Translations under genes and position numbers: made by a program | Shown here: positions 57,276 to 64,000 of the stretch, in pieces | How positions within the stretch are numbered: the stretch's first letter is position 1 | Layout: the number at the start of each line of letters is the position of its first letter | Origin: Shewanella algicola | GTDB taxonomy: Bacteria; Pseudomonadota; Gammaproteobacteria; Enterobacterales; Shewanellaceae | Length of the DNA: 64,000 nucleotides | Direction: 5' to 3' | Assembly (NCBI RefSeq): GCF_014648035.1 | Contig: NZ_BMQI01000001.1 | Span: forward strand, 180,130 to 244,129 | Notes under the pieces: generated by a model | What the model saw: only the letters and a program-made list of their open reading frames with translations | What the model was told of the DNA's origin: nothing | The model's database searches: none

Positions 57276-57843
57276 TCGTTACTCTCGCGCCCAAGCCGCA
57301 CTATTATTTAGCGGCTTAGTTTGCATGCTGAGCATTCCAGCAGTGGCAAAGCAAGGGGATCTCAAACAAGAATTAAAAATCTCCTCAGTAAGCCAGTCAG
57401 CTGACATTAAAAACAATCAAATTATTTTTAACGGCCCGGTGACCATTGTGCAAGGCACTATAAATATTAATGCCGACGAACTACGCGCTTTCACGCCAGA
57501 AAACAGCACATCAAAAAGACTCATCGCCACAGGAAAACCTGCGACCTTCTCTCAAGAATTAGACGATGGCAAAATCGGTACTGCAAGTGCCAATGAGATC
57601 ACTTACGACCTAGCAACGACCACATTAACTTTATCGGGTAATGCCAAGCTAAATCAAGCCGGTAGCCAAGTGACGGGTAATCGTATTAAGTACAATATTA
57701 CCGCTCAAGAATTAATTGCCGAAAGCACAGGTAAAGGTCAAGACCGGGTTATTACCATTATCCAACCTGATAATTTCCAAAACGAGTCAGCACCAAAACA
57801 AAAGCTGCCTGAGATCCCAGTCAACAAGCAGATCAAACCATGA
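57262..57843 (+). CDS. lptA: LPS transport protein LptA
   Basis: A 193-residue periplasmic protein with a signal ([18 protein letters not shown]) and OstA-type beta-jellyroll ([20 protein letters not shown]). It forms the bridge across the periplasm. Overlaps lptB by 4 bp. Confidence 0.95.
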   Translation: MSHNNRYSRAQAALLFSGLVCMLSIPAVAKQGDLKQELKISSVSQSADIKNNQIIFNGPVTIVQGTININADELRAFTPENSTSKRLIATGKPATFSQELDDGKIGTASANEITYDLATTTLTLSGNAKLNQAGSQVTGNRIKYNITAQELIAESTGKGQDRVITIIQPDNFQNESAPKQKLPEIPVNKQIKP

Positions 57844-58571
57844 CCCAAATTACCTTAACGGCAGAAAACTTAGCCAAAAGCTACAAAGCACGTCAAGTTG
57901 TTAAAGATGTAAGCTTAACGGTTAAAACAGGGCAAATTGTTGGTTTACTTGGCCCTAACGGCGCAGGTAAAACTACCACGTTTTATATGGTCGTTGGCCT
58001 AGTAAAAAGCGACAAAGGCCGTATTTTAATTGATAAAGACGACCTAACATCTGATCCCATGCACCTTAGAGCTCGAAAAGGTATTGGCTACCTACCTCAA
58101 GAGGCCAGTATTTTCCGCAAGCTGACAGTGCATGACAATATCATGGCGGTATTACAAACCCGCAAAGAGCTAAACACAGACCAACGCATTGAACAGCTTG
58201 AGCACTTGCTTGAAGAGTTTCATATTACCCATATTCGCGACAGCCAAGGTATGTCTTTGTCTGGTGGTGAACGCCGTCGGGTTGAAATTGCCCGCGCATT
58301 GGCGGCAAACCCACAATTTATTTTACTCGACGAACCCTTTGCTGGTGTTGACCCTATTTCGGTTATCGACATCAAAAAAATCATTCAACAACTGAAAAGT
58401 CGTGGTTTAGGTGTATTAATTACTGACCATAACGTACGCGAAACACTCGACGTATGTGAGCGCGCTTACATTGTAAGCCAAGGTAATTTAATCGCCGAAG
58501 GTACACCAGATGAGATCTTGAGCAATCAACAAGTTCGAGCAGTGTACTTAGGTGAACAATTCAAGCTATAG
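57840..58571 (+). CDS. lptB: LPS ABC transporter ATPase LptB
   Basis: A 243-residue ATPase. Walker [10 protein letters not shown], signature [14 protein letters not shown] and Walker [14 protein letters not shown]. It powers LPS extraction by LptFG. The rpoN gene follows after 127 bp. Confidence 0.96.
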   Translation: MTQITLTAENLAKSYKARQVVKDVSLTVKTGQIVGLLGPNGAGKTTTFYMVVGLVKSDKGRILIDKDDLTSDPMHLRARKGIGYLPQEASIFRKLTVHDNIMAVLQTRKELNTDQRIEQLEHLLEEFHITHIRDSQGMSLSGGERRRVEIARALAANPQFILLDEPFAGVDPISVIDIKKIIQQLKSRGLGVLITDHNVRETLDVCERAYIVSQGNLIAEGTPDEILSNQQVRAVYLGEQFKL

Positions 58572-58698
58572 TTAGCCTATCTACTTCATCTCATTGAACG
58601 ATACCTAAACAGCGCTAAACATCATTGACTTACGTGACAATCTATTACAGTTTTTGAGATTGTCACCTTTATGAAAATCATCTGGGGATAAGCGGTAA

Positions 58699-60183
58699 AT
58701 GAAAGCGTCACTCCAACTTAAAATGGGTCAGCATCTCACTATGACCCCACAATTGCAGCAAGCCATCCGCTTGCTGCAATTATCTTCATTGGAGCTACAG
58801 CAAGAAATCCAACAAGCACTGGACTCAAACCCATTGCTTGAAATAGAAGATGAGTTTTCTCAAGCCAAAGATCCTGTAAAAGAAAATCACGATCAATCTG
58901 ACACCGATTTCAGCGATAACAGCACCGTTAATGTTGAAAAAGACACGTCTTCTGTCGACACCACTGAATCATTGAGCAAAGAAACCATGGACGACTTGCC
59001 CATGGATACCACGTGGGACGAAGTCTATACCGCCTCACCAATGTCTGGTTCAGGCAGTGCAAGCATGCGCGATGACGACATGCCGTTTCAAGGTGAAACC
59101 ACTGAAGGGTTATATGAACATTTAGAATGGCAAAAGAACCTTACGCCATTTTCTGAAACAGATTTAGCGATTGCAACCGCCATTATCGACGCCATTGATG
59201 AACGGGGTTACTTAACGCAAAGTACCGAAGAAATTTTAGAAGCGATGGGTGATGAAAACGTTGAGCTAGACGAAGTAGAAGCCGTACTTAAACGTGTTCA
59301 GCACTTTGACCCAGTGGGCGTTGCTGCGCGTGACTTAAGCGAATGCCTATTAATCCAATTAGCACAATACGCCACCGACACACCATATATTGAAAACGCC
59401 CGTATTTTGATCAAAGACTACTTAGATTTGATCGCTGGCCGTGATTTTAGATTACTAATGCGTAAAACCCGCCTTAAAGAAGATGATTTACGCGACGCCA
59501 TCGGCTTGATCCAGTCACTCAATCCACGCCCAGGCTTATTAATCACCGCCACGGACGACGAATACGTGATCCCTGATGTGACCGTGCTGAAAAAAAATGG
59601 CCGCTGGGTGGTTGAATTAAATCCAGACAATATGCCCAAAATTGGCGTGAATCAACAATATGCAGCTATGGCACGTAGTAGTAAAAACCCGTCGGACACC
59701 CAATTTATACGTGGGCATTTACAAGAAGCAAAATGGTTTATAAAAAGCCTTGAAAGCCGTAACGACACCCTATTAAAAGTGGCTAATTGCATTGTGCAAT
59801 TCCAACAAGGCTTTTTTGAATACGGCGAAGAAGCCATGAAACCCATGGTATTAAACGACATTGCTGAAGCCGTCGAAATGCACGAATCAACCATTTCAAG
59901 GGTAACGACTCAAAAATACATGCACACCCCACGAGGGTTATTTGAACTAAAATACTTTTTCTCAAGCCATGTCAGCACTGACGATGGCGGAGAATGCTCA
60001 TCAACAGCAATCCGTGCTTTTATTAAAAAGCTGGTTGCTGCTGAAAACCAGAAAAAGCCACTTAGCGACAGCAAAATGGCGCAACTTCTGGCAGAACAGG
60101 GCATCAATGTTGCTCGTCGTACGATTGCAAAATACCGTGAGGCAATGATGATACCGCCCTCGAACCAACGTAAGAGTTTATAA
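58699..60183 (+). CDS. rpoN: RNA polymerase sigma-54 factor RpoN
   Basis: A 494-residue sigma-54. The N-terminal Gln-rich region I begins [20 protein letters not shown], an acidic region II follows, and the RpoN box [10 protein letters not shown] lies near the C-terminus. It reads -24/-12 promoters; one candidate lies downstream at 62439. Confidence 0.97.
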   Translation: MKASLQLKMGQHLTMTPQLQQAIRLLQLSSLELQQEIQQALDSNPLLEIEDEFSQAKDPVKENHDQSDTDFSDNSTVNVEKDTSSVDTTESLSKETMDDLPMDTTWDEVYTASPMSGSGSASMRDDDMPFQGETTEGLYEHLEWQKNLTPFSETDLAIATAIIDAIDERGYLTQSTEEILEAMGDENVELDEVEAVLKRVQHFDPVGVAARDLSECLLIQLAQYATDTPYIENARILIKDYLDLIAGRDFRLLMRKTRLKEDDLRDAIGLIQSLNPRPGLLITATDDEYVIPDVTVLKKNGRWVVELNPDNMPKIGVNQQYAAMARSSKNPSDTQFIRGHLQEAKWFIKSLESRNDTLLKVANCIVQFQQGFFEYGEEAMKPMVLNDIAEAVEMHESTISRVTTQKYMHTPRGLFELKYFFSSHVSTDDGGECSSTAIRAFIKKLVAAENQKKPLSDSKMAQLLAEQGINVARRTIAKYREAMMIPPSNQRKSL

Positions 60184-60210
60184 ATTTACTCAACAATGGA
60201 GAAAAGTGTA

Positions 60211-60498
60211 ATGCACATCAATCTATCTGGGCACCATGTTGAAATTACAGAATCTTTGCGTGAATACGTTCACGAGAAATTCTCTAAGCTTGAACGACAC
60301 TTCGATCAGATCAATAATGTCCACGTTGTACTCAATGTTGAAAAATTACAGCAAAAAGCAGAAGCCAAAATGAACCTCAATGGCAGAGACATTTTCGCCA
60401 TGTCTGAAAACACAGATATGTATGCAGCAATAGACGCCCTGATAGATAAACTAGACCGTCAGGTAATTAAACACAAAGAGAAGTATACAAAACACTAA
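60211..60498 (+). CDS. hpf: Ribosome hibernation promoting factor
   Basis: A 95-residue protein, MHINLSGHHVEITESLREYV with the short HPF layout, identical in length to E. coli Hpf. ATG 60211 with GGAG is used. It dimerises 70S ribosomes in stationary phase. Confidence 0.95.
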   Translation: MHINLSGHHVEITESLREYVHEKFSKLERHFDQINNVHVVLNVEKLQQKAEAKMNLNGRDIFAMSENTDMYAAIDALIDKLDRQVIKHKEKYTKH

Positions 60499-60500
60499 CG

Positions 60501-60944
60501 ATGGAACTTTGTACCATCCTGCAGCCGGCATGCACCACCTGTGCCACACCGGGCAGTAAGAAAAAGGTACTGGAACTCATCAGCGACTTAGTTGCTGCCC
60601 AGTACCCCACCCTATCTTCGCAAGAGGTGTTTGAAAGCCTGCTTGCACGAGAAAAAATGGGTAGCACAGGTATAGGAAATGGTATTGCGATACCTCATGG
60701 CCGATTGACTACAATCGATCACCCTATCGCTATTTTTGTAAAATGCGAAGAGGCCATTCCTTTTGATGCCATCGATAAACAACCCGTCGATATCTTATTT
60801 GCGTTGTTAGTCCCAGCCGATCAATGCCAACAACATCTCGGCACTCTTTCATCCATGGCGCAAAAACTCAGCGATAAACAAGTGCTAAAGCAATTACGTA
60901 AAATTCACGATTCAACAGAACTCTATCAGGTAATTACCCAATGA
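60501..60944 (+). CDS. ptsN: Nitrogen PTS enzyme IIA
   Basis: A 147-residue EIIA-Ntr. The phosphorylated histidine is in [10 protein letters not shown]. Member of the rpoN operon; overlaps rapZ by 4 bp. Confidence 0.95.
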   Translation: MELCTILQPACTTCATPGSKKKVLELISDLVAAQYPTLSSQEVFESLLAREKMGSTGIGNGIAIPHGRLTTIDHPIAIFVKCEEAIPFDAIDKQPVDILFALLVPADQCQQHLGTLSSMAQKLSDKQVLKQLRKIHDSTELYQVITQ

Positions 60945-61804
60945 AGCTTGTCATCGTATCAGGACGCTCAGGATCAGGTAAATCAGTCGCCCTTAGAGTG
61001 CTAGAAGATTTAGGCTACTACTGTGTAGACAACCTCCCCCTGGCACTTATCGATACGTTATTAGCGCAATTAAAAGGCAGTAATGACCTGGTTGCCATTA
61101 GTGTAGATGTGCGCAATATTGCCGAGCAAGGCAAAGTGCTACAAGAGCAGCTCAAAATTCTTGAACCTGATACCGAAATAACCAGCTTCTTTTTAAATTC
61201 TAGCGACAAAGTGCTGCTTAAACGCTACAGCGAAACCCGCCGCTTACACCCGTTATCTAAAAATCACATCTCACTGCAAGAAGCGATAAAACTTGAAGGT
61301 CGCTTATTGGAACCCATCGCCAAAATTGTCGACCATTATATCGACACATCAGCCTTGAATATTTACGAACTCAGTGACCAAGTTAGGCAGATACTACTTG
61401 GCAGTGTAGATAAAGAGCTTGTGATTAACTTTGAATCGTTTGGGTTTAAACACGGTATGCCTACCGAAGCAGACTTTATGTTTGATGTGCGTTTTTTACC
61501 TAACCCACATTGGGAAATAGAATTAAGGCCTTACACCGGACTAGATGAACCCGTACAAGCGTTTTTAGGTCGTCAGCCTTTGGTGAACAAATTTATCTGG
61601 CAAATTGAGAATTTATTTGAAACTTGGATGCCACACCTAGAGCGCAATAACCGCAGTTACCTGACGATTGCGATAGGATGTACCGGTGGCCAACACCGTT
61701 CGGTATACATTACCGATCAGCTCGCTAAACGCTTTAGACAAGGCTGTAAACATACAGTAAATGCTCGACATAGAGAGCTTAACATCGAAGAAAGCAGCCA
61801 ATGA
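60941..61804 (+). CDS. rapZ: RNase adapter protein RapZ
   Basis: A 287-residue protein with P-loop [12 protein letters not shown] (7-18) and the C-terminal [17 protein letters not shown]. In enteric bacteria RapZ guides RNase E to the sRNA GlmZ. Between ptsN and npr, as usual. Confidence 0.96.
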   Translation: MKLVIVSGRSGSGKSVALRVLEDLGYYCVDNLPLALIDTLLAQLKGSNDLVAISVDVRNIAEQGKVLQEQLKILEPDTEITSFFLNSSDKVLLKRYSETRRLHPLSKNHISLQEAIKLEGRLLEPIAKIVDHYIDTSALNIYELSDQVRQILLGSVDKELVINFESFGFKHGMPTEADFMFDVRFLPNPHWEIELRPYTGLDEPVQAFLGRQPLVNKFIWQIENLFETWMPHLERNNRSYLTIAIGCTGGQHRSVYITDQLAKRFRQGCKHTVNARHRELNIEESSQ

Positions 61805-61825
61805 TCAGAGTGTGGAGCGTTAATC

Positions 61826-62095
61826 ATGCTTAAACGCCAAGTGACGATATCGAATAAGTTAGGATTGCACGCGCGCGCTGCAACTAAACTTGCGATTCTT
61901 GCTGCCGATTTTGACGCCGAAATCACCCTTGTACAGGGTGAAAAACAAGCCAATGCTGCCAGTGTCCTCGGATTGCTAATGCTTGAAAGCGGTATAGGAA
62001 AAATGATGACGGTGATAGCTAAAGGTCCCGATGCTGAAGCAGCCCTAGAAGCCGTGTGCAATCTCATTAACGCTAAATTTGATGAGTGCTGCTGA
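61826..62095 (+). CDS. ptsO: Phosphocarrier protein NPr
   Basis: An 89-residue HPr-like protein with the phosphorylated histidine in NKLGLHARAA (His15). Donates phosphate to EIIA-Ntr. Last gene of the rpoN operon. Confidence 0.95.
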   Translation: MLKRQVTISNKLGLHARAATKLAILAADFDAEITLVQGEKQANAASVLGLLMLESGIGKMMTVIAKGPDAEAALEAVCNLINAKFDECC

Positions 62096-62526
62096 CTCTC
62101 CATCAGTTAGCACTACCTATCTCCGTCTCTTGTACCAGTATTATAGAGTCTGCATCGATACAACATACTCATGCAGTATCATCATTGATATCGCATCGAT
62201 GCGAGCCCTTAGCAAGACGATAATAACTCAACGTAAAACGATGTCCTCATTCTGTCATTAAGCTGACTTACCGCTGCCATAAACCTCGCTCATACTGTAC
62301 TTATTCATTACTCATAAACAAAGTAGTGATTCACCAATTTAGTGCAATTGCACCAATTAAACAAAAATCAAAATTGTTAACAAACACCGATGAAATCATA
62401 AGGCACTGATAGTATAGGATTTAAAAAATATTTAAAAGTTGGCACGCGCTTTTCATATAGATATATATACCTACTAAGTAGTAGTTTATTTTTTGAGCAG
62501 TCCATTGTCAGTTGTAGGAGATAGCG
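62096..62526. other. 431-bp gap holding a sigma-54-type promoter
   Basis: No gene is seen. A minor plus frame (62079-62261) lacks a ribosome site and overlaps ptsO. The right part holds TTGGCACG...TTTCA (62439-62455) and an AT-rich palindromic stretch CTACTAAGTAGTAG near 62471. Confidence 0.5.
62439..62455 (+). promoter_or_regulatory. Sigma-54-type -24/-12 promoter
   Basis: TTGGCACG (-24 element, perfect) and TTTCA (one mismatch to TTGCA) are correctly spaced (TGGCAC-N5-TTTCA). Transcription would begin near 62467 and read the small gene at 62527. Confidence 0.65.
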
Positions 62527-62679
62527 ATGAGTAAAATGAACCTAGGTCATAACATCAAATCAATCAATGTCATGGTGAATAAACTGGTTGAACAATACCG
62601 CCAGAACATTTTTTTCTTAGCGCATCTTGGTTGCAGCCAGTGGGATGAAGTTGAATCTCGCTCAAGCAAATATAGATAA
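62527..62679 (+). CDS. 50-residue hypothetical protein behind the sigma-54-type promoter
   Basis: ATG 62527 with a TAGGAG site opens MSKMNLGHNIKSINVMVNKL, a 50-residue protein with a helical N-terminal half and an acidic/basic C-terminus (SQWDEVESRSSKYR). Family unknown. The HTH gene starts 19 bp later and probably shares the transcript. Confidence 0.65.
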   Translation: MSKMNLGHNIKSINVMVNKLVEQYRQNIFFLAHLGCSQWDEVESRSSKYR

Positions 62680-62698
62680 TTCATAAGGAATTAATGAC

Positions 62699-62950
62699 AT
62701 GACTATATCAACTGCCAGACATTACTCTATCGATTTTCAATATCAAGTGATTAGCGAAGTAAAAGAACATAATCGCTTGTTATCAGATGTAGCTAAACAA
62801 TATGGCATTTCAGCAAAGACGGTTTACAAATGGGTAAAACATAGCGATACCCGTAAAAATGAAACCCGAGGCGAAATCGTGTCAGAAATAGCACATTTAC
62901 AACAAAAAATTACTCAGTTAAGCCAACAATTACAAACAATGGCAAGCTAG
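62699..62950 (+). CDS. Small helix-turn-helix protein (transposase OrfA-like)
   Basis: An 83-residue protein. The first 50 residues are an IS3/IS911-type HTH (YSIDFQYQVISEVKEHNRLL, VAKQYGISAKTVYKWVKH) and the rest a leucine-rich coiled coil (EIAHLQQKITQLSQQLQTMA). No OrfB follows and no IS ends flank it, so it may be a domesticated regulator. AAGGA precedes the ATG. Confidence 0.7.
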   Translation: MTISTARHYSIDFQYQVISEVKEHNRLLSDVAKQYGISAKTVYKWVKHSDTRKNETRGEIVSEIAHLQQKITQLSQQLQTMAS

Positions 62951-63036
62951 TTAGCGTTTTTGGCAAGGATGTATGATCGTGTTTTCAGTGAGTTCCCCAG
63001 CAAACTGATTACACAAGCAAATAGCAACAACATCAT
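62947..63036 (-). CDS. Candidate hydrophobic peptide of repeat unit 1
   Basis: A 29-codon frame from ATG 63036: MMLLLFACVISLLGNSLKTR onward, with one membrane segment and a basic tail. A TTG at 63057 would give a 36-residue form with AAGGA upstream. Its ATG overlaps the stop of a 10-codon leader (63065-63033). In units 2-4 the frame is MSLLLCFSVLGAS, 13 residues. The hydrophobic character is kept although the DNA differs between unit 1 and the others. Such peptides resemble type I toxins, but chance cannot be excluded. Confidence 0.3.
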   Translation of the reverse strand: MMLLLFACVISLLGNSLKTRSYILAKNAN

Positions 63037-63859
63037 ACTAATAATAAGCGCACCCAATCTTGCATCCTTGCCGTTTTATATAACCGTTAACCATGGACAG
63101 GTTAACGCAATAGTTCAGGCGTTATTGGGTCCCCAGACTCTATATCCAATAACGTCACTTTTATTCGGTGGATAGGCGCAGTCAGTGCCAACCACCTCAG
63201 TTATGGCAAGGATGTTTGACCGTGTTTTAGCTAGCCCCCAGCACGCTAAAACACAGTAACAAACTCATAAAAACAATAAGCGCAGCCAATCTTGCATCCT
63301 TGCCGCTTTATACATCGTTAACCATGGACAGGTTAACGCAATAGTTCAGGCGTTATTGGGTCCCCAGACTCTATATCCAATAACGTCACTTTTATTCGGT
63401 GAATAGGCGCAGTCAGTGCCAACCACCTCAGTTATGGCAAGGATGTTTGACCGTGTTTTAGCTAGCCCCCAGCACGCTAAAACACAGTAACAAACTCATA
63501 AAAACAATAAGCGCAGCCAATCTTGCATCCTTGCCGCTTTATACATCGTTAACCATGGACAGGTTAACGCAACAGTTCAGGCGTTATTGGGTCCCCAGAC
63601 TCTATATCCAATAACGTCACTTTTATTCAGTGGATAGGCGCAGTCAGTGCCAACCACCTCAGTTATGGCAAGGATGTTTGACCGTGTTTTAGCTAGCCCC
63701 CAGCACGCTAAAACACAGTAACAAACTCATAAAAACAATAAGCGTACCCAATCTTGCATCCTTGCCGCTTTATACATCGTTAACCATGGACTGGTTAACG
63801 CAACAGTTCAGGCGTTATTGGGTCCCCAGACTCTATATCCAATAACGTCACTTTTATTC
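62962..63859. repeat. Four tandem copies of a 231-bp unit
   Basis: Units start at 62962 (243 bp, diverged), 63205, 63436 and 63667 (last one cut at about 63859). Units 2-4 are nearly identical with an exact 231-bp period. Each holds GGCAAGGATG ... CATCCTTGCC (about 80-100 bp apart), CGTTAACC / GGTTAACG and GTTATTGG / CCAATAAC hairpins. On the minus strand each unit has a 10-codon leader (M-Q-D-W-V/L-R-L-L-F/L-L/V) whose stop overlaps, as ATGA, the ATG of a hydrophobic peptide: 63036-62947, 63268-63227, 63499-63458 and 63730-63689. Confidence 0.9.
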
Positions 63860-63943
63860 CTGCCTATGGCAGAATTGAGCTTAAGTGAATCAATCCTCAA
63901 AGAAGGATATCCCGCTTAAGCAATAAATAACCTCTGCGTGCAT

Positions 63944-64000
63944 ATTCCGGAGCATCGTGAACAGTGATTCCGGCCCATCGTGAACACCCGTTCTGGTTTT
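63944..64000. mobile_element. Probable end of an IS21-family element
   Basis: Two 23-bp direct repeats, each with ATTCCGG and CATCGTGAACA (63944-63966 and 63967-63989), followed by a third partial GTTCTGG at the window edge. Repeated transposase-binding units of this type (TTCCGG ... GTGAACA) are found at IS21-family ends. Transposase genes would lie to the right, outside the window. Confidence 0.5.

Noticed and set aside
62079..62261. 60-codon ORF after ptsO
   Set aside because: Overlaps the ptsO end, has no SD and shows no protein-like composition.
62699..62950. Complete IS3-family insertion sequence
   Set aside because: Only an OrfA-like HTH is present; there is no OrfB/DDE frame and no terminal inverted repeats around it.
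62960..63175. 71-codon plus-strand ORF in repeat unit 1
   Set aside because: It has no good ribosome site and its frame is cut after about 15 codons in units 2-4 (MFDRVLASPQHAKTQ), so it is not a conserved product of the repeat; a short plus peptide is not excluded.
62962..63859. Tandem repeats as a CRISPR array or integron attC sites
   Set aside because: The unit is 231 bp with no short repeat/variable spacer pattern, units are almost identical throughout, and there is no integron integrase or cassette ORF; GTTAAC motifs alone are not enough.

Overview
The window is a piece of a gammaproteobacterial chromosome, most likely Shewanella or a close Alteromonadales relative. This rests on gene content and order: motX beside rnr, a secreted S46 dipeptidyl-peptidase next to dnaB, the degQ-degS pair near rplM-rpsI, the ibaG-mla cluster divergent from yrbG-kds-lpt-rpoN, and Shewanella-type intergenic miniature repeats. 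No rRNA, tRNA or CRISPR array was recognised.

Positions 1 to about 27.5 kb are the right part of a lambda-like (siphovirus-type) prophage whose left end lies outside the window. On the minus strand, read right to left, come the repressor region (Cro/YdaS-like, YdaT-like), replication genes (O-like initiator containing 14-bp iterons, DnaC-like loader), a tyrosine integrase inside the same operon, an HTH protein, a Q-like antiterminator, an exonuclease, a strong terminator, the lysis genes (SAR lysozyme, Rz/Rz1, holin-like), the packaging and head genes (TerS, TerL, gpW-like, portal, a fused ClpP-type protease/major capsid protein, DUF2190 protein) and the first tail genes. On the plus strand are the CI-like S24 repressor and a long early operon (20.5-26.6 kb) of overlapping small genes, including a PrtN-like activator, an N6-adenine and a C5-cytosine DNA methyltransferase. 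Five copies of a 12-bp operator-like sequence link the repressor/cro intergenic region to the promoter of this second early operon. A cluster of GGGGAACC direct repeats at 27.23-27.48 kb probably belongs to the right attachment region.

From 27.85 kb on the content is core chromosome: cheX-like, alr, dnaB, S46 peptidase, the rpsF-priB-rpsR-rplI operon, a DUF481 outer-membrane protein, an MFS transporter, rlmB-rnr-motX, purA and a DUF2065 gene, rplM-rpsI, zapE, degQ, degS, then murA-ibaG-mlaBCDEF (minus strand; lipid asymmetry and peptidoglycan precursor synthesis) divergent from yrbG-kdsD-kdsC-lptC-lptA-lptB-rpoN-hpf-ptsN-rapZ-npr (plus strand; Kdo synthesis, LPS transport, sigma-54 and nitrogen PTS). 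Three miniature inverted-repeat elements sit in intergenic spaces (43.25-43.45, 43.45-43.77 and 49.09-49.29 kb).

The most unusual part is 62.4-64.0 kb: a sigma-54-type promoter before two small genes, followed by four tandem copies of a 231-bp unit. On the minus strand each unit can encode a tiny leader peptide coupled by an ATGA overlap to a short hydrophobic peptide, and its SD/start segment GGCAAGGATG is perfectly complementary to a 3' element CATCCTTGCC. This architecture recalls type I toxin loci arranged in direct repeats. The window ends in what looks like the terminal repeats of an IS21-family element.
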